Source: Dyadobacter frigoris (lineage in GTDB: Bacteria > Bacteroidota > Bacteroidia > Cytophagales > Spirosomataceae). From it: a DNA stretch of 64,000 nt. The notes below the pieces were generated by a model, which ran no database searches, was not told the DNA's origin, and saw only the letters and a list, made by a program, of their open reading frames with translations. Positions 1 through 9,474 of this stretch are shown piece after piece. The first letter of the stretch is position 1. Each line of letters opens with the position of its first letter. The stretch spans positions 62,001 through 126,000 of the forward strand of contig NZ_SZVO01000002.1 in the NCBI RefSeq assembly GCF_005280585.1, read 5' to 3'. A program made the position numbers and the translations under genes.

Positions 1-26
1 CTGGTATCTTTTAAAGCAATGCTGAT

Positions 27-437
27 TTATTTGCTTTCTTCTGTTTTCACTGGTTCTGTTGCAACAGCTTTAACGGGAGCGGCTGCTGTTTTTGGTGTCG
101 TCGCAGCTTTTGGAGCAGGAGTCTTGGCTGGAGGAACAGCAGCCGGTTTGGACGAAGCCGAAGCTACCAATGTAGCTACTTTTTCTGCATGTTTCTTTTT
201 ATCCTTTTTAGACTCTTTTTCTTTCTTTGGTGATTTGGCTTTTTTCTCCGCATTTTTAACTTCTTTCTCTTTTCTCTTAGCTTCATCTTTTATGAACTTC
301 GAGACTTTTTTAGCCAATTTAGCAGCTGCTTTTTCAATTGACTTTTTTATTTTTTTTGAATCAGCAGTCACCGCATCAAGCTTCGTAACAAGTGTTTCTG
401 CGATTTCGGTAGTAAGTTTTTTCGTTGCGGATTTCAT
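27..437 (-). CDS. Histone H1-like Lys/Ala-rich basic protein
   Basis: This 136-residue protein has almost no hydrophobic core. About residues 30-85 are dense in Lys, Glu and Ala, with a likely helical first third, and residues 95-136 are an Ala/Pro/Thr/Lys tail with repeats such as AAPVKAVA. That composition matches the eukaryotic H1-tail-like nucleoid proteins common in Bacteroidota, which bind DNA non-specifically and compact it. The start is the ATG at 437; there is no signal peptide. It is transcribed towards the window edge and its operon partners cannot be seen. Low complexity makes family assignment by eye uncertain, so a nucleoid role is inferred from composition alone. The open frame on the opposite strand is a by-product of the repetitive codons. 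Confidence 0.7.
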   Translation of the reverse strand: MKSATKKLTTEIAETLVTKLDAVTADSKKIKKSIEKAAAKLAKKVSKFIKDEAKRKEKEVKNAEKKAKSPKKEKESKKDKKKHAEKVATLVASASSKPAAVPPAKTPAPKAATTPKTAAAPVKAVATEPVKTEESK

Positions 438-584
438 ATTTTAAAATTATTTTTAATAATAAGACAGGATTCTGACCGGCTAATATTCTTATACACAGCC
501 GCTTGATAAGTGAGTCATGCTCTTGTCTTTCAACCTACAAATACCGTCTAATAAATCCAGAAGAACAAATAAAACGTGTTATAT

Positions 585-1115
585 TTATGTTAAATTTTTC
601 TTGATAAATTCCCATAACACGATTCCCGCCGATACTGACACATTAAACGAATGTTTGGTACCAAATTGCGGTATTTCAACACATCCGTCACATACATCAA
701 TTACGTCATCCGCCACGCCTTCTACTTCATTTCCAAATACAAATGCACAGGGTATAGCAGGTTTGGGATCAAAATTTTGTAATAATGTACTGCCTTCCGC
801 CTGTTCGACAGCAAAAACCTGATATCCTTGTTCTTTCAATTTCAAAACGGCCTGTAAAGTACTTTCTTCCTTTTCCCAGATCACCGCATTTTCTGCACCC
901 AGTGCACTTTTAGTAATTTCCCGGTGCGGTGGATTTTGCGTGTAACCACACAAAATCATTTTCCTTGCCCGGAAGGCATCTGCCGTCCTAAAAAAAGATC
1001 CAACATTATTAAGGCTGCGGATATTGTCGAGCACAATAACAAAAGGAAATTTATCCGATTCTTTAAATTCTTCAACCGACAAACGGTTCATTTCTTCAAT
1101 GAGCAGTTTACGCAT
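585..1115 (-). CDS. TrmH/SpoU family RNA 2'-O-methyltransferase
   Basis: The product is a SPOUT-class methyltransferase that would methylate a ribose 2'-OH of tRNA or rRNA using S-adenosylmethionine. The three SpoU motifs are visible: a VLDNIRSLNNVGSFFRTADAF block with the conserved N and R, then FVFGNEVEGV, then EIPQFGTKHSFNVSVSAGIVLWE near the C-terminus, which form the trefoil-knot SAM site. The frame stays open upstream, but the methionine at 1115 (MRKLLIEEMNRL) is the sensible start because the 48 residues before it are hydrophobic and unlike the family. This gives 176 residues, the length of the short stand-alone SpoU proteins. It is monocistronic as far as seen. The RNA target cannot be told from sequence. 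Confidence 0.88.
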   Translation of the reverse strand: MRKLLIEEMNRLSVEEFKESDKFPFVIVLDNIRSLNNVGSFFRTADAFRARKMILCGYTQNPPHREITKSALGAENAVIWEKEESTLQAVLKLKEQGYQVFAVEQAEGSTLLQNFDPKPAIPCAFVFGNEVEGVADDVIDVCDGCVEIPQFGTKHSFNVSVSAGIVLWEFIKKNLT

Positions 1116-1415
1116 TGCAATAGTTTTCGATAAAAATATGATAATAATATAATGACAAACGTACAACGAATTATTTAAAATGTTAACGTGCATGGTGGCG
1201 CACCTGGTTTTAAACATAGGGCAACTGTTTATCAAGCATTTAAAAATTAAATAGCCCATAGTACAATATTCTACTACTATGAAATCAAATTATTACTACA
1301 TTTAATAAGAAATTATAACAACGAGTCTGGTTTTTATCTTATCGTTACTTGCAGCACAATCTGACGTCTATTGGATAATTAATCGGATTGTTATTAAAAT
1401 TTTACTCTAAAAATA
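1116..1415. other. Divergent intergenic region, no gene
   Basis: About 300 bases separate the divergent methyltransferase and sensor-kinase genes. The region is AT-rich and must hold both promoters. I see no RNA gene, inverted repeat or clear operator in it. Confidence 0.5.
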
Positions 1416-4400
1416 GTGAAGAAATACCTGGTGCTCCTCGCAATTTTACTAATCTTCGCAAGTAACAATTACATTTTTGCACAATCGCAAACAAATGAAC
1501 AGAACGCTTACACAGTACATTATTATACTGAAGATAACGGGCTTCCTCAAAATAGCGTTAAAAACATTTCGGCTGACTCAGAAGGCTTTATATGGCTGAC
1601 CACAGAAACGGGACTGGTAAGATTTGACGGAAAAAACTTTTTCACCTTTGATAAATCTAATCTGCCGATTACCTACAACAGGTTTTCCATGCTTCAGCCA
1701 AGCCTTGAAGGAGGAGATAAAAATAAAAAATCCAGGAAATTATATGCCGTTGCTGAAGGCTATCAGTTCGTTCGTATAGAGGCCGGAAAGGCTACAATGG
1801 ATTCTGTATATACTAATAGAATTCGTTCGATTCCACATTTAAAAAAGTCGGGAGAGAATGTGCTTATGTCAAATGGCGCTCCTAATTATTTAAGAGACTG
1901 GCTAAATCCGGATTATTATGTTATTGCGGTTCCCGAGGGCGAAGGAAACTTTTTCATTTGCGAACGTCAAAAAATTGAATATTATTCAAACTGGAAAAAA
2001 AAATACGACTATACATTCAAAACACCTTTACCATGGAATTTTTTCACAATACGAAAAAGTCTTTATGCTTATACCAACAATGAATTCACACGTATCGACA
2101 AAAGCGGTTTAACAGACCTTTCCGTCACCGGTGATTTAGTAACGGATCACAATTATGTTCCGGGGAAACAGAATGGTAAAATATACTGGAACAATATATC
2201 CGATCAGGTTTTCCTATACCTTGAAAAAAATCTTTATGCCTTAAAAGAAGTGCCCGGAGATAAATTCAAAACAACGCTGCTCATCAAAGATTTTGACTTT
2301 GTTAAAAATAATATAACCTCTATCCATTATGACACGGCCAACCGGCGATTTTTCCTTGGAAGCGTTACAAAAGGTTTATTTGTCTTAAAAAACAAGTCAT
2401 TTTATACACTGAGAACCAGTGGAAACAATCTGGAAAACGTTTTTTACGGACAAGCCATATTTGACTCAAATTCCGTCATCACTCCAAAAGGATATATTCT
2501 TGGAAAATCATTGAAAAGTAGTAAGATCAATCTAAAAAACTTTCCATTAATTCATTCTGAAAAATCGGCTGATGGATACGGGATTCTTAGCGACCGAAAG
2601 GGAAACATATGGAGAAAAAGCGGAGATGTCGTTTTTTGTTACAACATCCAAGGCAAAAAAATCATTGGTGAATGGGATTTAAAAACGGAGGTTAATCATC
2701 TTTACGAAGGCGATGACGGGACTATCTGGATTGGAACAAGGAGTTCGGGCTTGTTTTACATCAATTTATCGGATCCAAAACCAACACCACGGCAGTTTAT
2801 CAAGGGGCCTTTGGATCGAATATCATTTGTTCTTCAAAAAACACCTCAGACACTTGTTATTGGTACCGCTCACGGACTTTTCTTTCTCAATCTATCATCT
2901 AAAAAACTTGTTTTTATTAAGGGTACAGAAAATTTTTATATCCGTAGCCTGTATATTTCTCAAATTACACCAGCCGGAAAAAATCCGGATGAAAAGGAAA
3001 TCTGGATCACTACCTATGAAGATGGTTTCTTTCTTTTTTCGAAAAACAAACTCATTAAATTCCCGTTGGACAAACATAAATATCTCAGCGGGACACATTG
3101 CATCTTTCTGGATAAGCTTGGTTATTTCTGGCTTACAACCAACAAAGGCCTCTTTCGTATAGCCAAAAAAGATTTACTTGATTACGCCGGAAGTCATTTT
3201 GCTAACGAAAATAAAAGTATTTTCTCCCTGCACTTTACAAAAGAGCAGGGATTTTACACCAATGAATTTAATGGCGGTTGCCAGCCCTGTGCACTAAGAC
3301 TGCCCAATGGTTATGTTTCACTGCCTTCACTGGATGGACTCGTCTGGTTTATCCCTGAAAATATAAAATCAGAATTGCCTGAAAAAAATATCATACTGGA
3401 CCGTTATGAGGTCCGGGGAAAGAGTATTGCCGCATCAGGTGACTCGATCATATTCCCACTCAATCCTCAGCAAATAAAGATTTATCTGACGACAGCTTAC
3501 TTCGGAAACCCGGCTAACCTGAATATTTCCTATGCCCTGCTGGAAAACCCGCAGTCGAAAACGATGCCCGATGAATGGCTTGATCTGGATGGAACAAATA
3601 CAACGATTCCAATTGGAAGCCTTACTGCCGGGAATTATACGTTATTCATCCGAAAGAGTAATGGCTTTGGGAAAGATAATTATACGTATAAAAAAATATC
3701 CATAATAGTACCGCCGGACTGGTATGAAACCAAATGGTTCAGAGTGGCTGCTTTGCTTGTTTTCATGCTTGCAGTTTACCTTTTTATTCGTCTAAGATTA
3801 CGTATTATCAAAAAAGAAAATCGTTTACTGGAAATTAAAATAGCAAGGCGTACCAGAAAACTTGAACATACATTTAGCGCTCTGGAAAAATCCGAACGGG
3901 AATTGCACCGGCAAATGCATATCCAAACAAGACTTATCGCCTCTATGTCGCACGACATAAAAACGCCTCTGAAATTTGTTTCCAATGCCGCCGGCAGAAT
4001 TGAGGATATGCTGGACAATGAAAAGATAGACGCCGTGGTCAAGCTTGGAAAAACGATCGAGCATTCGACCGATCAGATGTATAATTTGCTGGAAAACCTT
4101 ATTGCTTACGTTAAAACACAAGTTTATGGAAGCAAAATAGAGTTTGAAGAAACCAATCTGTTTACATCTCTGTCTGATAAATTTGAAATTTTTGAGCATG
4201 TAATCCGCGAGCGCTCCAACCAGTTTAGTAACGAAGTAGATACTTTGGTGAATGTTGTTACCAACGCCCAGCTACTGGGTATTATCGTGCACAATCTGAT
4301 TGATAATGCAAATAAATTCTCTTTCAATGCTGACATTAAAATAAGAACAGCAATAATCGACGCTAAAATACATCTGATCATTTCCGATTCTGGCCCCGGA

Positions 4401-4589
4401 ATGCCTGACGAACTAGTCAATTGGCTCAATACTTCTTCAAAAACGGATTCTTTCGAAAAAGCTAAACTATTTTCCATTCATTATAATGGATTGGGACTAA
4501 CTATTGTAAAGGAATTGTCGATGTTACTAAAATTAAATTTATTGGTTGAAAAAAATCAGGGTACACTAGTACACCTCATTTTCCCATAA
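1416..4589 (+). CDS. Periplasmic-sensing histidine kinase (Reg_prop/Y_Y_Y)
   Basis: The 1057-residue protein begins with a signal peptide ending near FAQ (about residue 23). It continues with two-component propeller repeats (for example GFIWLTTETGLVRFDG and GTIWIGTRSSGLFYI) up to about residue 640, a Y_Y_Y-type beta-sandwich (about 680-765) and one membrane helix (about 773-793). A short coiled coil leads to the HisKA domain, with phospho-acceptor His846 in SMSHDIKTPL, and to a HATPase_c domain with the N box (LIDNANKFS), G1 (DSGPGMP) and G2 (NGLGLTIV). The architecture is that of Bacteroidota hybrid sensors, but it stops after the ATPase domain, with no receiver or AraC part. The start is a GTG. 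It converges, with a 17-base gap, on a response regulator gene that is the likely partner. The signal it senses is unknown. Confidence 0.92.
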   Translation: MKKYLVLLAILLIFASNNYIFAQSQTNEQNAYTVHYYTEDNGLPQNSVKNISADSEGFIWLTTETGLVRFDGKNFFTFDKSNLPITYNRFSMLQPSLEGGDKNKKSRKLYAVAEGYQFVRIEAGKATMDSVYTNRIRSIPHLKKSGENVLMSNGAPNYLRDWLNPDYYVIAVPEGEGNFFICERQKIEYYSNWKKKYDYTFKTPLPWNFFTIRKSLYAYTNNEFTRIDKSGLTDLSVTGDLVTDHNYVPGKQNGKIYWNNISDQVFLYLEKNLYALKEVPGDKFKTTLLIKDFDFVKNNITSIHYDTANRRFFLGSVTKGLFVLKNKSFYTLRTSGNNLENVFYGQAIFDSNSVITPKGYILGKSLKSSKINLKNFPLIHSEKSADGYGILSDRKGNIWRKSGDVVFCYNIQGKKIIGEWDLKTEVNHLYEGDDGTIWIGTRSSGLFYINLSDPKPTPRQFIKGPLDRISFVLQKTPQTLVIGTAHGLFFLNLSSKKLVFIKGTENFYIRSLYISQITPAGKNPDEKEIWITTYEDGFFLFSKNKLIKFPLDKHKYLSGTHCIFLDKLGYFWLTTNKGLFRIAKKDLLDYAGSHFANENKSIFSLHFTKEQGFYTNEFNGGCQPCALRLPNGYVSLPSLDGLVWFIPENIKSELPEKNIILDRYEVRGKSIAASGDSIIFPLNPQQIKIYLTTAYFGNPANLNISYALLENPQSKTMPDEWLDLDGTNTTIPIGSLTAGNYTLFIRKSNGFGKDNYTYKKISIIVPPDWYETKWFRVAALLVFMLAVYLFIRLRLRIIKKENRLLEIKIARRTRKLEHTFSALEKSERELHRQMHIQTRLIASMSHDIKTPLKFVSNAAGRIEDMLDNEKIDAVVKLGKTIEHSTDQMYNLLENLIAYVKTQVYGSKIEFEETNLFTSLSDKFEIFEHVIRERSNQFSNEVDTLVNVVTNAQLLGIIVHNLIDNANKFSFNADIKIRTAIIDAKIHLIISDSGPGMPDELVNWLNTSSKTDSFEKAKLFSIHYNGLGLTIVKELSMLLKLNLLVEKNQGTLVHLIFP

Positions 4590-4606
4590 AATCAATAAGT
4601 GGCAAA

Positions 4607-5257
4607 TTAATTCAAATCCAGGTCCTTGGATTTATAAAGTTCCAGTTTTTTAAACATTTCAATAATATTGGCCACTTCCAGTTTCTCAAAAATCCGTGCT
4701 TTATAAGTGCTGATCGTTGTCTCTTTAAGATTCAGCAATGTAGCAATTTCTTTGGTCCATTTCCCCTGCGCCAGCAAATGCATTACTTCAAGCTCCCGTT
4801 TGGATAGATCTTCAAGTGGATTAGAACTTATATATTTACTATCCAGGATATTTTTCACCATTTGCTGCTGAACCTTGTTGCTGATGTATTTCCCGTTGTT
4901 AAGTACTGCTGCAATAGCAACCTTATATTCCTCCTCAGAAGCACTTTTGGACAGAAATCCGTTAGCACCGGCATGGATATAGTGAAGTGCATATATTTCT
5001 TCCTCCGAACCGGAAAAAACCAAAATCCTGACACTTGGCTGAATCGCCCTGATTTTGTTGATCATCCTGCTGTTTTCACCTCCCGGAATATTGATATCCA
5101 GAACAATCAGATCAAATACATTTTTTTGAAGAAACCCCAGTGCAGAAGTAAAATTAGAAGCCTGATGCACTTCTACTGGCTGAAACAATTCAGTTACAAG
5201 AAAATCTATACCCATTCTTACAATAGCATGATCTTCTACGATTAAAATTCTTTTCAT
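4607..5257 (-). CDS. LuxR/NarL-type response regulator
   Basis: This 216-residue cytoplasmic regulator has an N-terminal receiver domain with the acidic pair at residues 8-9, phospho-acceptor Asp54 in IVLDINIPGG and a conserved Lys near 105 in GFLSKSA. A C-terminal LuxR-type HTH starts about residue 150 (LSKRELEVMHLLAQG, TKEIATLLNLKETTISTYKARIFEKL). Phosphorylation would alter DNA binding by the HTH. It lies tail-to-tail with the sensor kinase gene at 1416 and head-to-tail with a paralogue at 5463, so these three may form one signalling group. Pairing is inferred from position only; orphan LuxR regulators are common in this phylum. Confidence 0.92.
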   Translation of the reverse strand: MKRILIVEDHAIVRMGIDFLVTELFQPVEVHQASNFTSALGFLQKNVFDLIVLDINIPGGENSRMINKIRAIQPSVRILVFSGSEEEIYALHYIHAGANGFLSKSASEEEYKVAIAAVLNNGKYISNKVQQQMVKNILDSKYISSNPLEDLSKRELEVMHLLAQGKWTKEIATLLNLKETTISTYKARIFEKLEVANIIEMFKKLELYKSKDLDLN

Positions 5258-5392
5258 TATACGTTTGAGTAAAACTCATCATTGAATTGAAAATCAAATA
5301 CCAAAGGTTACAATGCCTATTTTCTGAGCATTGATTACCATTCATACGTTTAGTTCAAATCCAGTTCTGATTGTGAGGGTATCCTTAAATTA

Positions 5393-5441
5393 TAACAAAA
5401 GAAGCAGATACCTGATAAAATCACCGGAGTATCTGCTTCTT
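5393..5441 (-). terminator. Hairpin terminator after second response regulator
   Basis: A perfect inverted repeat with 13-bp arms (5399-5411 and 5429-5441, arm AAGAAGCAGATAC) lies 21 bases past the stop of the minus-strand gene ending at 5463. On the minus strand it is followed by a T-rich stretch. This suggests the two response regulator genes are separate transcription units. Confidence 0.7.
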
Positions 5442-5462
5442 CAAAATATCAAAATACATGTA

Positions 5463-6095
5463 TCAACTGTCTATCAACTTAATTTTAGTAATCAATTCCA
5501 CAATATTTTTAACGCCCATTTTTTCAAAAATACGAGCCTTGTAAGTACTAACTGTTGATAATTGCAGACTTAGCTTTTCTGCAATTTTTGCAGTTCCAAA
5601 ACCTTCTTTCAACAAGTTCATAACGTCCTTCTCTCTTGGAGAAAGACTAACGATTGGATCCGGAAGAAATTCCTTTGGATTGATAAGTCTGTTGATATTG
5701 ATCTGCTGCATATCAGCGCTCATATATTTCTTGTTATCGAGCACACTCAGCACAGCAGTTTTAAATTCATCTTCCGCTGCATCTTTGGATAAATATCCAT
5801 CAGCACCAGCCTGAAGATATAACAAACCGTACAATTGCTCATCGTAACTTGAAAACATAAGTATACGAATATCAGGACGCTTTATCCTGATCGTTTCAAT
5901 CATTTTGGTATTATTCCCACCGGGAATGTTGATGTCTAATATGAGAAGATCAAATGTTTGGTTGCCCAACTCCAGCAAGACCTTCTGAAAAGTATCAACC
6001 CCCGTAATCTGAGATTCAGGAATAAGGGACTTTAAGAGGTGTTTGGTTCCGATGCGAACCACAGCGTGATCCTCGGCAATAAGTATGTGCTTCAT
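5463..6095 (-). CDS. LuxR/NarL-type response regulator, paralogue
   Basis: The 210-residue product has the same layout as the gene ending at 4607: a receiver domain with acidic residues at 8-9 and Asp54 in LILDINIPGG, a Lys in GYLSKDAAEDE, and a LuxR-type HTH from about residue 147 (LSPREKDVMNLLKEG, TAKIAEKLSLQLSTVSTYKARIFEKM). The two proteins are clearly paralogous and probably arose by tandem duplication. A strong hairpin between them argues for independent transcription. A 690-base AT-rich gap lies upstream and would contain the promoter. The target genes and cognate kinase are not shown by the sequence. Confidence 0.92.
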   Translation of the reverse strand: MKHILIAEDHAVVRIGTKHLLKSLIPESQITGVDTFQKVLLELGNQTFDLLILDINIPGGNNTKMIETIRIKRPDIRILMFSSYDEQLYGLLYLQAGADGYLSKDAAEDEFKTAVLSVLDNKKYMSADMQQININRLINPKEFLPDPIVSLSPREKDVMNLLKEGFGTAKIAEKLSLQLSTVSTYKARIFEKMGVKNIVELITKIKLIDS

Positions 6096-6783
6096 GAAAA
6101 TTTTATATACTAATTATAGTAGAAATAGTATTACCTCAAAGTTAGAATTAATTATTTATCTAATCACTAAGTTACCAGATAAATTCTAATTGCTTGGTAC
6201 ACAGATATGGTAACTTTAAAAATAATGATAAAATGAATTGGCTAAATTAGGTTTAAACTGATGTCTGCACGTATCTCCTTCCGAAATGACAAGTGTAAAA
6301 TTTTGAAAATCAAAAATCTCATCTCAAATATTACAGGAAACAAAGTCCAACTAATCGAATTACCCGGCTCCTTTTTGCAAATTCGGTGGTCATTTTTTAC
6401 TTAAAAAATAATTATGGCTATAATTTACAAAGATAATTGACAAAAAAACCAATAAATCTCTACAAATAAACAAGAAATGATGCTACAAAGAAAAAAGAAT
6501 ATATCTACATTACGTTGTCCACTTACTAATTTGTTAATATACAACTCATTATAATTTATTAAATAATTAATAATTCTAATATTTTAAATACATTTATGGC
6601 TATTGAAAAACATATATGAAAATCATACCAAATATCTTCTTTAAAATATTTTATAAAAAAAATTAAATTTAAAATAAGTAATTTATTCTAACTAAGACAT
6701 TAGACTAATGAAAATCTGATTAGTAACCATTCAAGCCGACATTTTTTCAGAACTGGGCAAATACACACACAATTATTCTAAAA
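6096..6783. other. Long AT-rich intergenic region
   Basis: About 690 bases lie between divergent genes. They are unusually rich in A and T, especially 6400-6700, with runs such as TTTAAAATATTTTATAAAA. No open frame of useful size, RNA gene or clear inverted repeat was found. It presumably contains the two divergent promoters and possibly decayed sequence. Confidence 0.5.
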
Positions 6784-7773
6784 TTGGAAAATCCGGATTT
6801 TAAATGGCTTGAAAACGATCTGGAGACAAGACTGTATATTCAGCATTCCATCACTGGCATTCAACTATCTTTCGAGGCTTTTTTATACCAAACCAAGCAT
6901 CACCTGAATGTCCAAAGCAGTAATAAATATTTCTCCTTTTATCTTTTCCGAACAGGGCAAATCCCGTCGGTCGCCTGTATCCATTTTACCAAAAACAATA
7001 CAAATTTCATTTCTCCTCCACGGGCTCCTTTTGGCGGAATTCAATGTGATGAAAAATGTAACGCGAATGAAATAAACTGGTTTTTGCGATGTATTAACAA
7101 CTGGTTTTTATCGCAGGATAACTATGCTGTAATGATAAAAACAGCACCATCTTGCTATGATGATGTCAAAACAAACGAATTACTTACCAGTGCTTATGAG
7201 TTGGCCGGATATAACGTCACTGATAAATTCATAAACTATCATATCCAAATTTCACCTTCTCCATTTTTTGAGAATATTACGGCTGCGGAGGTAAGACGGT
7301 TGGCAAAATGTAAAAAATCGGGTTTTAGGGCAGGCTTATATTATAATCCGGACGTTAAAATTGTATTTGACTTCATTGAAAAAAGCCGGGCTGCGAAAGG
7401 GTATTTGATGTCGATGACATTTGAACAGCTCGATATATTGATAAATAAATTTCCGGGGCAATGTCAAATCTTTGTTGTAACCGACGAAGGCACAATTATC
7501 GCGCTGACTGTAACAATTGTCGTCTGTAAAAAAGTGTTGTACAATTTTCTGCCCGCGGATCTGCCTGCCTATAAAAGTTTCAGCCCAATGGTTTACCTCA
7601 CCGAAACGGTTTATAATTATTGTCAAAAGGAAGAAATAACTATTCTCGATCTTGGTATTTCATTGGACCATGATGGGATTGAAAAGCCGGATCTTTTAAA
7701 ATTTAAGAAAAATCTTGGTGGAAAAAAATCTTTAAAAGTCACTTTTGAAAAGAAATTAAAACCCGGACATTAA
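6784..7773 (+). CDS. GNAT/FemAB-like acyltransferase family protein
   Basis: This 329-residue soluble protein has the split GNAT-like pattern seen in FemAB-related proteins. The N-terminal half contains FYLFRTGQIPSVACIHF and a PRAPFGGI turn. The C-terminal half has RRLAKCKKSGFRAGL (about residues 175-190), a helix with EKSRAAKGYLMSMTFEQL, and a beta-strand/loop FVVTDEGTIIALTVTIV followed by YNFLPADLPAYKSFSPMVYL. Such proteins transfer acyl or aminoacyl groups to sugars or peptides, and the position at the edge of a polysaccharide locus fits modification of a surface sugar. The start is a TTG; no in-frame ATG is better placed. Its stop overlaps the stop of the convergent gene by four bases (TTAA). 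The substrate is unknown. Confidence 0.6.
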   Translation: MENPDFKWLENDLETRLYIQHSITGIQLSFEAFLYQTKHHLNVQSSNKYFSFYLFRTGQIPSVACIHFTKNNTNFISPPRAPFGGIQCDEKCNANEINWFLRCINNWFLSQDNYAVMIKTAPSCYDDVKTNELLTSAYELAGYNVTDKFINYHIQISPSPFFENITAAEVRRLAKCKKSGFRAGLYYNPDVKIVFDFIEKSRAAKGYLMSMTFEQLDILINKFPGQCQIFVVTDEGTIIALTVTIVVCKKVLYNFLPADLPAYKSFSPMVYLTETVYNYCQKEEITILDLGISLDHDGIEKPDLLKFKKNLGGKKSLKVTFEKKLKPGH

Positions 7774-8414
7774 ATTCCCAGACAATTTCCGTCCTTATAA
7801 AAAACTGTAGAGCAGCTTTCATGACCAACAATTGGTAACATTCCACGAAAATCGATACTCTTATACCCTTTGCCAGTCATAAAGTCTTTCGCAGGCTGAT
7901 ACCATTCCCGCTCCGAATTGTCCAGAATTAATACGCCATCTTCTGTCAGAAATTGTGCGGCGAAAGCGGTGCATTTTACCCGATTTCTGCCATCAACAAC
8001 GATAATGTGATATTTAATATTTTCGTTTTTTACAGCTTCAATATAAGTATCACCTTGTGGCCGGGAAAAGACAGTAGAATTAGAAGGAAGTTTTGGTTTA
8101 ACAATTTCAATCCACTGCGCATCGTGTTCTACGGCAGTAATACTTTTAACACGTGCACCATACCACCGTGTCGAATTTCCCGATCCGTATTCAAAAACCT
8201 GGAAATGCGATTTAATTCTTGGTTCCAGAAAAAAGATAAAGGAATAAGTATACCAGGGCAATGGATTTCCGGCAGCATCAACCGATTGTTTGGAATGGAA
8301 ACTTCTGAACCACCCATATTCCTTTAAAGCACTTTTCAAATAAAGTTGCACGGCTCCGCCAAAACCAACTGAATTTAGAAGTCCCCAACTTTGCTTTTTT
8401 AAAAACTTAACCAT
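7770..8414 (-). CDS. Class I SAM-dependent methyltransferase-like protein
   Basis: The 214-residue protein contains a Rossmann-type SAM site: VFEYGSGNSTRWYG (about residues 72-85) is motif I, ITAVEHDAQW is motif II with the acidic residue contacting the ribose, and YHIIVVDGRNRVKC with GVLILDNSE correspond to motifs IV and V. The start is the ATG at 8414. It lies among surface-polysaccharide genes, so methylation of a sugar or nucleotide-sugar is a reasonable inference. It is convergent with the acyltransferase-like gene, sharing a TTAA overlap, and divergent from the FkbM-type gene. The acceptor cannot be determined. Confidence 0.7.
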   Translation of the reverse strand: MVKFLKKQSWGLLNSVGFGGAVQLYLKSALKEYGWFRSFHSKQSVDAAGNPLPWYTYSFIFFLEPRIKSHFQVFEYGSGNSTRWYGARVKSITAVEHDAQWIEIVKPKLPSNSTVFSRPQGDTYIEAVKNENIKYHIIVVDGRNRVKCTAFAAQFLTEDGVLILDNSEREWYQPAKDFMTGKGYKSIDFRGMLPIVGHESCSTVFYKDGNCLGI

Positions 8415-8589
8415 TTTATCCGCTTATTCCAAAAGATATTTATGACAATTTTAACCCTGAAATATTCTGATTTCCGGTGTTACTCCGAAACTCCAATTTT
8501 GCATAGGGGGTGCAAATATACTACATTAGCACTCAATTTTAATATTTGTATTGATAGCGGGAATAATTTCAAAATCCCTCAGTTTTAGA

Positions 8590-9471
8590 ATGAAATTAAA
8601 AACGATAAAGACGGTTCTGGGCCACCCTTTAAACAAAGACAGAAAGGTAAAAGCATTGATGACGCTCTTCAAAAGAGGCCTGGTCATTCGCTTACATAAA
8701 CATCCGATGGTCTATCCGTTTGTTGAGCATGTTTCGCTGGTTGTGGATAAGGGCATGTCGAGCGCGGAACTGCAAATTTATACCGGCTTATACGATACAA
8801 ATGAGATGCTTTTTGTGATGCATTACCTGCGTCCGGAAGATACATTTGTGGATGTGGGAGCTAATATCGGCGTTTATTCAGTTTTGGCATCAGGCATTAC
8901 CGGTGCGAAATCGTTATCGTTTGAACCCATTCCTTCTACGTTTGCAAACCTGAAACGGAATATCAATTACAATAATTTGCAAGACCGCTCAGAGCTCTAT
9001 AATCTGGGTGTTGGGGATAAAGAAGAAACTTTGATTTTTTCCAATTCACTGGATGCCATTAATCATGTTATTAATGATAATACATTTGGCGGTCCGGTCA
9101 CCGAAGTTCCGGTAAATTCCCTTGATAATTTATTGGTTGATAAAAATATCAATCTTTTAAAAATTGATGTGGAAGGTTTTGAAGCCAACGTAATTAACGG
9201 TGCTTCAAAAACACTGGAAAGACCGGAGTTGAAAATCATTATTATGGAAACCAATGGACTTTCTGATCAATATGAATTCGGGCAGAATTACATCCATGAC
9301 AAACTTTTGAGCCTGGGTTTTGTCCCTTACAATTATTTTCCTTCCGAAAGAAAACTGACCAAAATAACAGCGACGAATCCTGAAAATACGATTTATATCC
9401 GTGATCTGGCCTTTGTAGAAAACCGTATCAAAACATCAAGAAAAATAAAATTGGGAGACGACTTAATTTAG
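8590..9471 (+). CDS. FkbM family methyltransferase
   Basis: This is an FkbM-type methyltransferase, a SAM-dependent O-methyltransferase family common in polysaccharide loci. The motif I block TFVDVGANIGVYSVLAS is present, followed by SLSFEPIPSTFANLKRNI, the LYNLGVGDKEETL segment and the family signature LLKIDVEGFEANVINGA. The ATG at 8590 (MKLKTIKTVLGH) is preferred; a TTG 39 bases upstream keeps the frame open but adds residues unlike the family. The product is about 293 residues, cytoplasmic, with no signal peptide. The gene ends three bases before the convergent flippase gene. The likely role is methylating a sugar of the surface glycan, by context. Confidence 0.82.
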   Translation: MKLKTIKTVLGHPLNKDRKVKALMTLFKRGLVIRLHKHPMVYPFVEHVSLVVDKGMSSAELQIYTGLYDTNEMLFVMHYLRPEDTFVDVGANIGVYSVLASGITGAKSLSFEPIPSTFANLKRNINYNNLQDRSELYNLGVGDKEETLIFSNSLDAINHVINDNTFGGPVTEVPVNSLDNLLVDKNINLLKIDVEGFEANVINGASKTLERPELKIIIMETNGLSDQYEFGQNYIHDKLLSLGFVPYNYFPSERKLTKITATNPENTIYIRDLAFVENRIKTSRKIKLGDDLI

Positions 9472-9474
9472 AAT

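Noticed and set aside
19..444. 141-residue open frame opposite the H1-like gene
   Set aside because: It is the antisense reading of a low-complexity Lys/Ala-rich gene and has Phe/Ser-rich composition without any domain.
1116..1259. N-terminal extension of the SpoU methyltransferase
   Set aside because: The added 48 residues are hydrophobic and unlike the family; the methionine at 1115 gives the usual start.
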